Assembly: GCF_028622115.1 (NCBI RefSeq)
Contig: NZ_CP097263.1
Coordinates: 1,488,001 to 1,552,000 of the forward strand
Direction of reading: 5' to 3'
Length of the DNA stretch: 64,000 bases
Source: Kutzneria chonburiensis
GTDB lineage: Bacteria; Actinomycetota; Actinomycetes; Mycobacteriales; Pseudonocardiaceae
Shown here piece by piece: positions 1-10,000 of this stretch. The notes under the pieces are model-generated. The model saw nothing but the letters and a program-made list of their open reading frames with translations, did no database searches and was not told the DNA's origin. A program made the position numbers and the translations under genes. Numbering within the stretch: the first letter of the stretch is position 1; each line of letters begins with the position of its first letter.

Positions 1-388
1 GAACTCACCCGCCGTGTACGAACAACCACGGTCTGTCGAACACGTCGAACACGCTACGCACCAGTTGGTCACCTGGATGTCACTTATCAACCACCGGGCG
101 AACATGATATTGATTCGAGTCTCCTTCTGACCAGCATGTATAACTGAGAGTAGCTCTGGATCGATACAAAGTAGCGTAACGTGACAATCGTGATGGAGCC
201 CACCTGAAAAGTCACGCAAATCCGCTCGATAACGGGAAGAAAAGACCCGTGAGTAGAGTCCCGCAGGCCGGCAAGAAGGCGGGCGGTCCTCCGGGCGGTG
301 GCAGTGCGCCACCGCCCCGTTGGAAACGTGACTCATTCGGTCGTCAGGGAAACGGTCGGGCGGGCGACGACGATTGTGGAGGACTTCG
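1..388. other. Region without a convincing gene, upstream of a small membrane protein
   Basis: The first ~240 bases are noticeably richer in A+T than the rest of the window and look like intergenic or promoter DNA. I see no open frame with a ribosome-binding site and recognisable protein. A short GTG frame (249-443) is proline, glycine and arginine rich and looks like a GC-rich chance frame. The only clear structure is the hairpin at 293-317. A gene lying to the left of the window may end or start here. Confidence 0.5.
293..317. terminator. Strong GC hairpin, possible terminator or attenuator
   Basis: Two perfect 10-base arms (gggcggtggc and gccaccgccc) separated by a 5-base loop, 71 bases before the ATG of the small membrane protein. 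There is no T tract, which is common for actinomycete terminators. It could end an upstream transcript or act in the leader of the next gene. Confidence 0.45.
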
Positions 389-592
389 ATGGCAGAGACG
401 GCAGCGACGGTGGCGTGCATGGTGGCCGTGCTCGGCAGCGTGACCGTCTGGATCGCCCTGCTCGCCCGCAGCCGCGCCCGCCAGTCCGCCGCCCGCGACC
501 TCGCCGACCAGCTCGCCGACCTCGACGGCCGGATGCGCGAGATGAGCGCCGAGGTCACCGCCATCCACCGCCTGTTGCGCGACGTCGACTAG
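389..592 (+). CDS. Small single-pass membrane protein with coiled coil
   Basis: 67 residues. The ATG at 389 is preceded by GGAGGA at 378-383, which decides this start over ATG or GTG codons further upstream. Residues about 5-28 form one hydrophobic membrane segment (TVACMVAVLGSVTVWIALLA), followed by a basic RSRAR stretch that suggests the C-terminus is cytoplasmic. Residues about 35-65 are charged and heptad-like (DLADQLADLDGRMREM), typical of a short coiled coil. I do not recognise a family. Many actinobacteria carry such tiny membrane-coiled-coil proteins of unknown function. It lies 44 bases before a methyltransferase on the same strand. Confidence 0.6.
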   Translation: MAETAATVACMVAVLGSVTVWIALLARSRARQSAARDLADQLADLDGRMREMSAEVTAIHRLLRDVD

Positions 593-636
593 AAACCCGA
601 TAGGAGCGGCCCCGCGCCGTCGGTAGCTTCGGGTTC

Positions 637-1440
637 GTGACCGATGTTCCGCAGGGCCGTGCTCTCGGCCGGGTGTTCAACGAGGTTCCCGCACTCTACG
701 ACCGTGTTCGGCCGGGCTATCCCGACGAACTGTTCGCCGATCTCGCCGCTGTCACCGACCTGACCGAACAGTCTGCGGTGCTGGAGGTCGGCTGCGGCAC
801 CGGGCAGGCGACCCGATCGCTGGTCAAACTCGGCTGCTCGCTGACCGCCATCGAGCCGGGCGAGGAGATGGCGTCGATCGCCCGCCGGCGGACCGATGTC
901 GACGTTGAGACGTCGAGGTTCGAGGACTGGGCCGACCGCGGCCGGCGCTTCGACGTCCTGGTGGCGGCGTCGTCGTGGCACTGGGTCGATCCGGCGATCG
1001 GCTGGCGGCGGGCGCACGAGGTGCTGCGTCCTGGCGGCTGGATGGCGCTGCTGGGCAACGTCACCGTCCGCCGGCCGGGCGAGCCTGAGGTCTACGCCGA
1101 AACTGCTGACCTGCACGAACAGTTCTGTCCCGGGCACAAGGGCTGGGGTCATCCGCCGCTCGAGGACGAAGTCCGTGCCACGGATCAGGGTTGGGGTCTG
1201 GTCGACGATCCCGGCACTCTGTTCGGTCCGACGATCGTGCGCTGGTACCCGACCGTGCAGTGGTTCGACGGCGCCGGCTTCGCCGACCTGCTGCGTTCGC
1301 TGTCACTGTACCGAAGTCTCGCCGCCGACGTCCGGGAACCGTTGCTGGCGGCCATCGCCGAGCGCATCCGCACCCGAATGGGCGATCGCGCGCCGCGCCA
1401 TTATCTGAGCGTCCTTCGCGTGGGACAACGCGCTGAATGA
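637..1440 (+). CDS. Class I SAM-dependent methyltransferase
   Basis: 267 residues starting with GTG; no strong ribosome-binding site is visible. The SAM-binding glycine motif LEVGCGTGQ lies near residues 49-57, followed by the acidic loop IEPGEEM near residue 80 and the post-II region FDVLVAASSWHWVDP near residue 105, the arrangement of the Methyltransf_11/25 families. The best match by eye is the actinobacterial group of small-molecule methyltransferases with an N-terminal FNEVPALYDRVRPGYP motif. The substrate cannot be read from the sequence. It converges on the NRPS operon and is separated from mbtH by a terminator hairpin, so a role in tailoring the peptide is possible but not supported by operon structure. 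Confidence 0.85.
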   Translation: MTDVPQGRALGRVFNEVPALYDRVRPGYPDELFADLAAVTDLTEQSAVLEVGCGTGQATRSLVKLGCSLTAIEPGEEMASIARRRTDVDVETSRFEDWADRGRRFDVLVAASSWHWVDPAIGWRRAHEVLRPGGWMALLGNVTVRRPGEPEVYAETADLHEQFCPGHKGWGHPPLEDEVRATDQGWGLVDDPGTLFGPTIVRWYPTVQWFDGAGFADLLRSLSLYRSLAADVREPLLAAIAERIRTRMGDRAPRHYLSVLRVGQRAE

Positions 1441-1517
1441 GGCCGGTGTCTTCCTGTTCACCTGCAACCCGGGCTACCAGGACCAGTACTGGCTGGCGGG
1501 ATGACGGCGTGAGAAGA

Positions 1518-1539
1518 GGGCCGTGCCGAGGCACGGCCC
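1518..1539. terminator. Terminator hairpin at the end of the NRPS operon
   Basis: Perfect 10-base arms (gggccgtgcc / ggcacggccc) with a 2-base loop, placed 8 bases beyond the mbtH stop codon on the minus strand and 77 bases beyond the methyltransferase stop on the plus strand. Read on the minus strand it is followed by a pyrimidine-rich stretch. It fits a bidirectional terminator between two convergent transcripts. Confidence 0.75.
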
Positions 1540-1546
1540 CTCAGGG

Positions 1547-1756
1547 TCACTCGGCCATGGCGGCGATGAGGCTGGCCGGGCGCATGTCGGTCCAGGTCCG
1601 CTCGATGTAGTCGAGGCTGTCCTGGCGGGGCGCCGGGCCGTTGGCGACGGTCCAGCCGGCGGGCACGGCGACGAACTCCGGCCACAGCGAGTGCTGGTTC
1701 TCCTCGTTGACGAGCACGAGGTAGCTGGCGTCGTTGTCCTCGAACGGGTTGGTCAT
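1547..1756 (-). CDS. mbtH: MbtH-family NRPS accessory protein
   Basis: 69 residues. It carries the family hallmarks: an N-terminal NPFED, the central [12 protein letters not shown] segment, PAGW and a C-terminal [12 protein letters not shown] with the conserved tryptophans. MbtH proteins bind adenylation domains of NRPSs and are often needed for their solubility and activity. The ATG overlaps the stop codon of the terminal NRPS gene (ATGA), and an AGGAG lies 7 bases upstream inside that gene, so it is translationally coupled and is the last gene of the operon. The family identity is very secure. Which of the adenylation domains depend on it is unknown. Confidence 0.97.
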   Translation of the reverse strand: MTNPFEDNDASYLVLVNEENQHSLWPEFVAVPAGWTVANGPAPRQDSLDYIERTWTDMRPASLIAAMAE

Positions 1757-4700
1757 CGCATTTCTCCTTGGTTCATCCTGGTGGCCACGAGCCGCCCGAT
1801 GGCGGCGCCGTGGTCGGCGTGCAGAAGCTGCTCGTGGGTGGCGTGGAACGGGTGCTGGCTGACGGATCGGACGTGCGGGGCCCAGAGGCCGGGATCGGCC
1901 CAAGGGCGCTGGTCCTCGGTGGCGACGACCAGGAGCAGGTCGCCGTCGAAGACGGGGGGCTCGCGGTGGGCGGTGACGACGACATTGGCGACGGTGGCGT
2001 CGAGGACCCGGGCGAGCTGGGCCTCGGAGAAGCCACGCATCTCCTCGTCGGTGCCGAGCAGACGGATGAGCTCGGCCGGCCGGTCGGCGGGTGCTTCGCC
2101 GGAGGCGACGCCGAGGCGGACGTAGCCGGCGTAGAGGTCCTCGTGCACCTGAGCAGCGGACATGGGCCGGCGCAACGACGGCTCGACCGGATAGGCGTCG
2201 AGCGCGGCCAGCAGTGCGACCTCGTCGCCGGACTGTTGGAGGGCGGCGGCGACGGCATGGGCGAGATGCCCGCCCATGGACCAGCCGAGCAGGTGGTACG
2301 GCCCGGTGGGCTGCACCTTCCGGATCTGGTCGACGTAGTCGCCGACGAGCTCCTCCAGGCTCGCGGGCGGCTCGCCGCCGGACAGGTTGCGCGACTGGAG
2401 GCCGTAGACGGGGGTGTCGCGGTCCAGACCACGCAGCAGGGTGGAGTAGCACCAGCTGAGCCCGCCGACCGGATGCACGCAGAACAGCGGGAAACCGTCG
2501 CCGCCGGTCCGTAGCGGCAGCAGCATGGCGAACGGGTCCCGCTCGTCGCCCTCGTCGAGCTGCGCGGACAGTTCGGCGACAGTGGCGGCGTCGAACAGCG
2601 TGCGGATGCTGAGCTGTGCGCCGAGCACCACGCCGATCTTGCTGACCAGCTGCGTGGCCAGCAGCGAATGGCCGCCGAGGTCGAAGAAGTTGTCGTCGAT
2701 GGACACCGAGTCGACCTTGAGCACCTCGGCGAACAGCTGGCACAGCAACAACTCCCGCGGTGAGCGCGGCCCACGGCCCTCGGTGGCGACGTGGGTCGGC
2801 GCGGGCAGCGCCCGGCGGTCGACCTTGCCGTTGGGGGTCAGCGGCAACTCGGCGAGCGGCACGAACACCGAGGGCACGTAGTACTCGGGCAGCGACGCGC
2901 CGACGAATCGCCTCAGCGCCAACGGATCCAGGTCGTTGCCGACGACGTACGCGACGAGCGCGGCGTCGTGCACGGCGACCGCGACGGCGGCGATGTCAGG
3001 GTGGCGCGCCAGAGCGGCCTCGACCTCGCCGAGCTCGATGCGCAGCCCGCGAACCTTGACCTGGTCGTCGCAGCGGCCGACGAACTCCAGCTGCCCATCG
3101 GCCCGCCGCCGCACGACATCGCCGGTGCGGTACATGCGGCTTCCGTTGGCGGCAAAGGGATCGGCGATGAAGCGTTCGCCGGTCAGCCCCGGTCGCCGCA
3201 GGTAGCCGCGGGCGAGGCCGGCACCGGCGAGGTACAGCTCGCCCGGCACGCCAACGGGGACCGGCGTCAGCCGGCTGTCCAGCACGTACGCCGTGACGTT
3301 GTTGACCGGCGAGCCGATCAGCACCGGATTGGCTTCGTCGCCCCAGATCGCGAAGGTGGACTCGATGGTTGCCTCGGTCGGCCCGTAGGCGTTGATCAGC
3401 ATCCTGGTGGCCGACCACGCCTTGATCACCTCGGGCCGTGACGGCTCGCCGCCGGTCACCAGCACCTCGAGCTTGGGCAACTCGCGTGGTTCCACCGTCG
3501 CCAGCACCGCGGCCGGCACGGTGGCGTGCGTGATGTCCTTGGCCGCCAGGTAGTCCCCGAAGTCGGCGCCGGCCGGCGGGATCACCAGGCAGCCGCCGAA
3601 GAACAGTGCCTGCGCCAGCTCGGACATCGACACGTCGAAACTGGGGGAGACGAAGGTCAGCACCCGCCGGTCGGGGTTGTCACCGAAGCGCCGGCCGTAT
3701 TCGGCGATCAGGTTGAGCAGGGCGCGATGCGGCACGACCACACCCTTGGGGCGACCGGTCGAGCCGGACGTGTAGATCACGTACGCGCAGTCTTCCGGCC
3801 GCACAACGACTTCGGGGTTGTCGGCGCTCAGATCGACTTCGACCGAGTCGATGACGCACACGGGGGAGACGTCGCCGAGGATGAAATCGATGCGCTCGGC
3901 CGGGTAGCCGGGGTCGACCGGGACGTAGCCGGCCCCGGACTTGAGGATGGCCAGGCAGGCGATGATCAGCTCGATCGACGGCCGGAGCGTGACGGCCACG
4001 TACTCACCGGGCCGCGCCCCCTGCGCGATCAGCCTGTGCGCCAACCGGTTGGCCCGCGTGTTGAGTTCGGCATAGGTCAAGGTCTCGTCGCCGCACTCCA
4101 CGGCCGGCAGCGTCGGCGTCCGCCGCACCTGCGCCTCGAAGGCCGCCGGAAGGGTGGTCAACTCATGGACGAAGTCCATACCCCGCAACGGCGTCCGCTC
4201 AACGGCGGTGAGCACGTCAACGCTGCTCACCCGATTCTGCGGGGCGGTGACCACGGCTGCGACCAGCCGGGTGAAGCGGTCCACAATGGACTGCGCGGTC
4301 GGCCGGTCGAACAGGTCGGTGGCGTACTCCAGCACGCCCTTGATGCCGTCGCCCTCGGCCAGCACGAACGACAGGTCGAACCGGGTGGTGCCGGTGGCGA
4401 CCTCGTGCGGCCGAACGGTCAGCCCGGGCAGCGTCAGCTCCCCGTCACTGTTGTTCTGCAACGCCAACAGCACCTGGAACAGCGGGTGGTGGGTGAGCGA
4501 CCGGGTCGGGTTGACCACCTCGACCAGCCGCTCGAACGGCACGTCCTGATTGGCGTACGCGGCCAGGTCGGTGGCGCGAACCCGGTGCAGCAGCTCGGTG
4601 AACGTCGGATCGCCGGACACGTCGTTGCGCAGCACCAACGTGTTGACGAAGAATCCGACGAGCTCGTCCAACGCCTCGTCCAGACGACCGGCGACCGGCG

Positions 4701-7044
4701 TGCCGATGGCGATGTCGGTGCCCGCGCCGAGCCGGTTGAGCAGCGCGGCCAGCGCCGCCTGGAGGATCATGAACGCCGTGGTCCCGGTAGTCCGGGCCAG
4801 CTGGGCGATCCCGGCCTGCACGTCCGCACCGAGCTCGAACTCGACGACGTCGCCGCCACGGGTGGCCTGTGTGGTGCGGGGACGGTCGGTCGGCAGCTCG
4901 ATGGCGTCCGGCAGCCCGGCCAGGGCCTGCCGCCAGTGTTCCAGCTGCCCCGACAGCACGCTGGCCGGGTCGTCGTCGGCACCGAGAACTTCCTGCTGCC
5001 ACAACGTGTAGTCGGCGTACTGAACGGTCAGCGGCGGCAGGTCTTCGCCGGCGTAGGCGGCCGACAGGTCGCGGAACAGCGGGGCCAGCGACCAGCCGTC
5101 ACTGGCGATGTGGTGCACCAGCAGCAGAAGCACGTGCTCGGTGTCGCTGATCCGGGCCAGCGTGGCCCGGATCGGGATCTCGTCGGCCAGGTCGAACGCG
5201 TAACCAGCGGCCTTCGGAAGCGCTTCCGGCGTCATCTCCACGATCGAGAACGGAACCTCAGCGTCGGCCAGAATCCGTTGGTACGGCTGGCCGTCCACGT
5301 CCGGGAACACGGTCCGCAGGCTCTCGTGCCGGGCCAACACCTTGGCGATCGCCGCCCGTAGCGCCGGCAGGTCCAGCGTCCCGGTCAGGTGCAGCGCCAT
5401 GGTCAGGTTGTACGAGGCGCTGGGGCCCTCCATGCGATGCAGGAACCACAGCCGCCGCTGCGCGAACGACAATGGCACGAACTCGGGGCGTTGTCGAGCG
5501 AGCACCGGCGGCCGGGTGGTGCCGCCGGCGGCGACGAGCGAGGCCAGCCCCGCCGCCGTCGGCGTGTCGAAGACGGCGCGGATCGGCAGTTCCGCGCCGA
5601 ACACCGTGCGGATCCGGCTGAGCAGCTTGACCGCCGACAGCGACTGCCCGCCCAGCGCGAAGAAGTCGGCGTCCGGCCGCACCTGGTCGACGCCGAGGAT
5701 CTCCGCGAACACCTTGCACAGGATCTCCTCCTGCGGCGTGCGCGGCTCGGCGATCTCCACGGCGACCTCGCCGGCCTCGCGGGCGTCCAGAGCGAGCGCA
5801 GCCAGCGGGGTACCGAAGTCGTCCCTGGTCAGCAGGTCGGTGAGCCGGTCGACAACGGCCTGGACCGTCTCCGCGGGGAAGGCGTCCGGCCGGTACTCCA
5901 GCCGGAGTTGCAGCCGGCCCTGCCGGGTGCCGGCGGTCAGCCGCAGCGGCAGGTGCGCGGCGTCGTACCCGGCGATGTCCGTGACGGTCACGCCCCGGAT
6001 CGGCTCCGCCGGCGTCTCGTCGAGCGGGTAGTTCAGGACCACGGTGACGGTGTCGAACATCTCGCCCTGACCGGCGGCCCGTTGGATGTCGGCCAGCCGC
6101 AAGTGCTGATGTCCCAACAGCTTCGCCTGCTCGGCCTGGGCACGCACGTAGTTCTCGGCCGGCGACAGCGCACGGTCGACGATGATCCGCACCGGGATGG
6201 TGTTGATGAACAGGCCGACCATCGACTCGATGCCCGGCACCTCCGGCGGCCGCCCCGACACCACGGCCCCGAACACCACGTCGTCACGGCCGGTCAGCTC
6301 GGACAGCACCACCGCCCAGGCGCCCTGGATGCCGGCGTTCAACGTCAACCCGTTGGCCCGATTGGCATCGAGCAGCCGGCCGGTGTCCGCTTCGGACAGT
6401 TCGGCGTCGATGGCCGACGGCATGACCGTGCCGGTCAGCTCCGGCGCGACCTTCGTCGGCCCGGCCAACCCGCGCAGCGCCTCGGCCCAGGCCGATTCCG
6501 CCGCCGCCCGATCCTGCTTGGCCAACCACGCCAGGTAGTTACGGTACGGCGTCACCGGCGGCAGCGTGCCGCCGCCGTACAGCGTCCACAGCTCGCCCAG
6601 CAGCAGCGGCGCCGACCAGCCGTCGATCAGGATGTGGTGGCAGGTCAACACCACACAGAACTCACTGCCACCCAGGCTGATCACCGCGAAGCGCAGGGCC
6701 GGCGGCTTGGCCAGCTCGAACCGCTCCGCCCGCTCCGCGGCCAGGATGCCGTCCACGTCACTCTCCGTGGCGATGATGTCCCGCCAGGGCAGGGTCACGT
6801 TCCGATGTAAGACCTGTATCCCCTGATGGGTCTTACGCTGACGGAACCCGGCCCGCAGGTTGCCGTGCCGGCGCAGCAGCTGCTCGGCGGCCGCGCGCAG
6901 CGCCGCGGTGTCGAGCGGGCCGCGCACCCGCACGACCAGCTGCGTGGTGTAGACGTCGTCCTCGCCGGACAGGGCGTGGAACAGCATGCCCTCCTGCAAC
7001 GGCGTCAGCGGCAGGACGTCATCGAACGCGGGCGTCGAGCTCAT
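1753..7044 (-). CDS. NRPS subunit 3: C-T-C-A-T-TE (modules 7 and 8, chain release)
   Basis: 1763 residues. The ATG at 7044 overlaps the stop of NRPS2 (ATGA), so the in-frame extension further upstream is rejected. Domains: C7 (1-440, [14 protein letters not shown] and HHILIDG), T7 (Ser ~468 in GGQSLS), C8 (~520-950, HHIASDG), A8 (~960-1410, [11 protein letters not shown]), T8 (GGHSLL ~1459), TE (~1520-1763, GWSMGG serine ~1588, His in [11 protein letters not shown]). C7 has the [13 protein letters not shown] form of DCL domains, which fits the D-residue delivered by the upstream E domain. Module 7 goes from C straight to T with no A domain. My reading of the A8 code is D-V-S-T-V-G-A-I-E-K, resembling Arg-type codes (acidic residue at 331), low confidence. 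The TE releases the peptide by hydrolysis or cyclisation; the sequence does not say which. Confidence 0.95.
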   Translation of the reverse strand: MSSTPAFDDVLPLTPLQEGMLFHALSGEDDVYTTQLVVRVRGPLDTAALRAAAEQLLRRHGNLRAGFRQRKTHQGIQVLHRNVTLPWRDIIATESDVDGILAAERAERFELAKPPALRFAVISLGGSEFCVVLTCHHILIDGWSAPLLLGELWTLYGGGTLPPVTPYRNYLAWLAKQDRAAAESAWAEALRGLAGPTKVAPELTGTVMPSAIDAELSEADTGRLLDANRANGLTLNAGIQGAWAVVLSELTGRDDVVFGAVVSGRPPEVPGIESMVGLFINTIPVRIIVDRALSPAENYVRAQAEQAKLLGHQHLRLADIQRAAGQGEMFDTVTVVLNYPLDETPAEPIRGVTVTDIAGYDAAHLPLRLTAGTRQGRLQLRLEYRPDAFPAETVQAVVDRLTDLLTRDDFGTPLAALALDAREAGEVAVEIAEPRTPQEEILCKVFAEILGVDQVRPDADFFALGGQSLSAVKLLSRIRTVFGAELPIRAVFDTPTAAGLASLVAAGGTTRPPVLARQRPEFVPLSFAQRRLWFLHRMEGPSASYNLTMALHLTGTLDLPALRAAIAKVLARHESLRTVFPDVDGQPYQRILADAEVPFSIVEMTPEALPKAAGYAFDLADEIPIRATLARISDTEHVLLLLVHHIASDGWSLAPLFRDLSAAYAGEDLPPLTVQYADYTLWQQEVLGADDDPASVLSGQLEHWRQALAGLPDAIELPTDRPRTTQATRGGDVVEFELGADVQAGIAQLARTTGTTAFMILQAALAALLNRLGAGTDIAIGTPVAGRLDEALDELVGFFVNTLVLRNDVSGDPTFTELLHRVRATDLAAYANQDVPFERLVEVVNPTRSLTHHPLFQVLLALQNNSDGELTLPGLTVRPHEVATGTTRFDLSFVLAEGDGIKGVLEYATDLFDRPTAQSIVDRFTRLVAAVVTAPQNRVSSVDVLTAVERTPLRGMDFVHELTTLPAAFEAQVRRTPTLPAVECGDETLTYAELNTRANRLAHRLIAQGARPGEYVAVTLRPSIELIIACLAILKSGAGYVPVDPGYPAERIDFILGDVSPVCVIDSVEVDLSADNPEVVVRPEDCAYVIYTSGSTGRPKGVVVPHRALLNLIAEYGRRFGDNPDRRVLTFVSPSFDVSMSELAQALFFGGCLVIPPAGADFGDYLAAKDITHATVPAAVLATVEPRELPKLEVLVTGGEPSRPEVIKAWSATRMLINAYGPTEATIESTFAIWGDEANPVLIGSPVNNVTAYVLDSRLTPVPVGVPGELYLAGAGLARGYLRRPGLTGERFIADPFAANGSRMYRTGDVVRRRADGQLEFVGRCDDQVKVRGLRIELGEVEAALARHPDIAAVAVAVHDAALVAYVVGNDLDPLALRRFVGASLPEYYVPSVFVPLAELPLTPNGKVDRRALPAPTHVATEGRGPRSPRELLLCQLFAEVLKVDSVSIDDNFFDLGGHSLLATQLVSKIGVVLGAQLSIRTLFDAATVAELSAQLDEGDERDPFAMLLPLRTGGDGFPLFCVHPVGGLSWCYSTLLRGLDRDTPVYGLQSRNLSGGEPPASLEELVGDYVDQIRKVQPTGPYHLLGWSMGGHLAHAVAAALQQSGDEVALLAALDAYPVEPSLRRPMSAAQVHEDLYAGYVRLGVASGEAPADRPAELIRLLGTDEEMRGFSEAQLARVLDATVANVVVTAHREPPVFDGDLLLVVATEDQRPWADPGLWAPHVRSVSQHPFHATHEQLLHADHGAAIGRLVATRMNQGEMR
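5600..7044 (-). other. A-less elongation module 7 (C-T)
   Basis: The first module of NRPS3 contains a complete condensation domain with an intact HHxxxDG motif and a complete thiolation domain ([10 protein letters not shown]), but only a ~25-residue linker where an adenylation domain of ~500 residues would sit. The reading frame is intact and the next condensation domain follows normally, so this looks like a designed A-less module needing an amino acid supplied in trans, not a sequencing gap. Confidence 0.85.
6807..6836. repeat. Inverted repeat GTAAGACC-N14-GGTCTTAC inside NRPS3
   Basis: Perfect 8-base arms at 6807-6814 and 6829-6836 within the first condensation domain. The coding strand here uses the very rare codons ATA (Ile) and TTA (Leu, 6808-6810) within about 20 bases, unlike the surrounding sequence. 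Confidence 0.5.
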
Positions 7045-10000
7045 TCGGCGAACCTCAATTCCGCTTCCAGCGCCTCGATCTCGTCCTGGTCGAGGGCCAG
7101 GAACAGGTCGGACGGGGTGTAGCCGCCGGTGTCGTCGCGGCCGGCCAGCGAGCGCAGCGCGGCGAACCACAGCGTGGCCAGCTCCGTCACCTCGGCCTCG
7201 GTGAGCAGCGCCGACGGCCACTGCCAGGTCGCGGTCAGCCGCGGGCCCTCGGCGGTGTCCTCGGTGACGGCGCTGAGCTGCACGGTGTGCGTCGCCGGCA
7301 TGTCGGGCTCGCGACCGGGCGGGCCGTCGACAACATCTGTTGTCGACGGGAACCGGCCCAGGTAGTTGAAGCCCAGCCGTGGGGACGCGACGAGTTCATC
7401 GTGGCCGTGCAGGTAGCGGAGCTGGCCGTAGCCGATGCCGTTGTCCGGCAACGCCCTGCGCTGCTCCTTGACCCGCTTGATCGCCTGCGCCTCGTCGTCG
7501 CCGGGGTCGAGCCGGATCGGCGCCAGCGCGGTGAACCAGCCAACCGTGCGCGAGGTGTCGATGTCGTCGGGGCGGCCGTGGCTCTCCATGTCCACCAGCA
7601 CCGGCTCGGTCAGGCCGCGCCAGCGCTGCACGGCCAGCGCCAGACCGGCCAGCAGCACGTCGTCGACGGTGCCGTGCACGGCCGCCGGCAGGGTGGTGAG
7701 CAGCGGCTCAGTCTCCTCCGGTGACAGGGTCATGGTGACCTCTCGCAGCGTGGCGACGGTGTCGCGGCTCGGGTCGAGTTCGGGCAGGAAGTCCTTGGCC
7801 TGCACCACTTCCCGCCACAGGGGCAGCTCGCTCAGGCGATCCTGGGCGTGCAGGCGTTGCGACCATTCGCGGACGGAGAACGTGGCCGGGGCCAAGGGCT
7901 TGCCGGCGATGGCGTCGTGCAGGTCGGGGACCAGGATCCGCCACGACACGCCGTCGACCGCGAGGTGGTGCACGACGACCAGCAGCTTGTCGCCGTCCCG
8001 CACAGCCCGGAAGACCTTGCCCTCCAACGGGTTGAGCCATTCGGCGGCGGTGGCGAAGTCGCCTTCGTGCAGGACCGCCGTCACGGCGTCACGGGGCCGG
8101 ACCTCGAGGTCGCCGTCGGGGAGCAGTTGGAGGCGCAGGGCGTCGTGGGTGTCGAGCAGCGCCTGAAGGGCCTCGACGAGGCGTTCCTGGGTGAGGTCGG
8201 CCGGGAGGTCGACGACCATGGACTGGTTGAAGCCGTTGGACGGGCCGCCGAGCTCACGCAGCCAGTGCATGATCGGGGTCGGCGCGAAGCGGCCGATGCC
8301 GGCGTCCGGGTCGGATTCGACGTCCGAGGCCTCGGTCGCGACCAGGGCCAATGCCTCGACGGTCTGGTGCTGGAAGACGTCCTTGGCCGTGACGACCAGG
8401 CCGGCGGCGCGGGCCCGGGCGACCAGCTGGATGGACAGGATGGAGTCGCCGCCGAGGTGGAAGAAGCCGTCGTCGACCGACACCGTCGGCACGCCGAGCA
8501 CCTCGGCGAACAGCCCGGCCAGGAGTTCCTCGCGCGGGGTGCGGGCGGCGACGCCGGAGGAGCCTGCGGTGTAGTCGGGGGCGGGCAGGGCCTTGCGGTC
8601 GATCTTGCCGTTGGGCAGCAGCGGCAGCGCGTCGAGCCGCACGTAGGCGGCCGGGACCATGTACTCGGGCAGGAGGTCCTTGACCGACTCCTGGTCGGCC
8701 TCGCCGACCACGTACGCGACGATCTTGCCGTCCAGGACGACCACCGTGGCCCGGTCGACGGTGTCCTGGTGTTCGAGGACGTTCTCGATCTCGCCGAGCT
8801 CGATGCGGAAGCCGCGGACCTTGACCTGGTGGTCGGCGCGGCCGATGTACTCCAGCTCGCCGTCGGCGGTCCAACGGGCGAGGTCGCCCGTACGGTACAT
8901 GCGGGTGCCGGCCGCGCCGAAGGGGTTGGCGACGAAGCGTTCCGAGGTCAGGGCTGAGCGGTGCAGGTAGCCGCGGGCCAGGCCCGCGCCGGCGACGTAC
9001 AGCTCACCGACGACGCCCGGTGCGACCGGGTTGAGCGCGGCGTCCAGGACGTACACCTGGGCGTTGACGATCGGCCGGCCGATCGGGGCGACGACTTCGC
9101 CGTGCACCGGGGCGCTCATGGTGGCGCAGACGGTGGTCTCGGTCGGACCGTAGGCGTTGATCATGCGGCGGCCCTGGGACCACTGGCCGGTCAGGGCCGG
9201 CGGGCAGGCCTCGCCGGCGACAACAAGTGTTGTCACGGAGGGCATGTCCGGCAGGACCGACAGGGCCGTCGGAGGTAACGTCACATGCGTTACTTCGGTT
9301 TCGGCGACCAGCGCGGCCATGGTCTCGCCCGGCATCACCCGCTCCGGCGGGGCGACCACCAGGCACGCCCCCGAGAGCAGGCTCATGCACAGTTCCCAGG
9401 CCGCGGCGTCGAAGCTCAGCGCGGCGAACTGCAACACCCGGCTGCCCGCCCCGACTTCGAAGGCCCGCATCTGCTGCGTGAGGAGGCTGGCGACGCCGGC
9501 ATGGGTGACGACGACGCCCTTGGGGCGGCCAGTGGAGCCGGAGGTGTAGATGACGTAGGCGGAGTTGGTCGACCCAGCGCGGGCGTCCAGCGGGGCGTCG
9601 TCGAAGGCTGAAGCGTCGAGCGGCTGGTCGATCGTGAGGACCGGGGCGCAGTCTTCGAGCATGTAGGCGATGCGGTCGGCCGGGTAGGTCGGGTCGATCG
9701 GCAGGTAGGCGCCGCCGGCCTTGTGCACCGCGAGGACCGTGACCACCATGTCGATCGACCGGGGAAGTGCCACCGCGACAAAGCTTTCCGGGCCGACGTG
9801 CTGATCGATGAGCAGCCGGGCGAGCTGGTTGGAGCGACGGTCCAGCTCGGTGTAGCTCAGCTCGGTGCCCTCGAAGATCAGCGCCGGCGCGTCGGGGTTC
9901 TCGGTCACCCGACGGGCGAACAGCTCGGGCACGGTGAGCTGGGGGACGTCCTCGGTGGAGGCGTTCCAGTCGACCAGCGTCCGGTCGCGTTCGGCCGGGG

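Larger units (their letters stand above)
8578..9980 (-). repeat. Module 6 A-domain copy of a tandem module duplication
   Basis: The adenylation-domain DNA of module 6 is near-identical over long stretches to that of module 5 (about 11533-12940), including synonymous positions and the embedded palindromes at 9219 and 9275. Boundaries are approximate. Both copies carry the same Phe-type specificity code. Confidence 0.7.

Noticed and set aside
249-443. Short GTG frame before the small membrane protein
   Set aside because: Composition is Arg/Gly/Pro/Trp rich, it overlaps a terminator-like hairpin and the real gene at 389, and has no ribosome-binding site.
3526-5361. A 611-codon open frame antisense to NRPS3, and other long antisense frames across the NRPS genes
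   Set aside because: Long frames opposite GC-rich genes are expected; the translations are low-complexity (Arg, Gly, Gln, Val, His) and match no domain.
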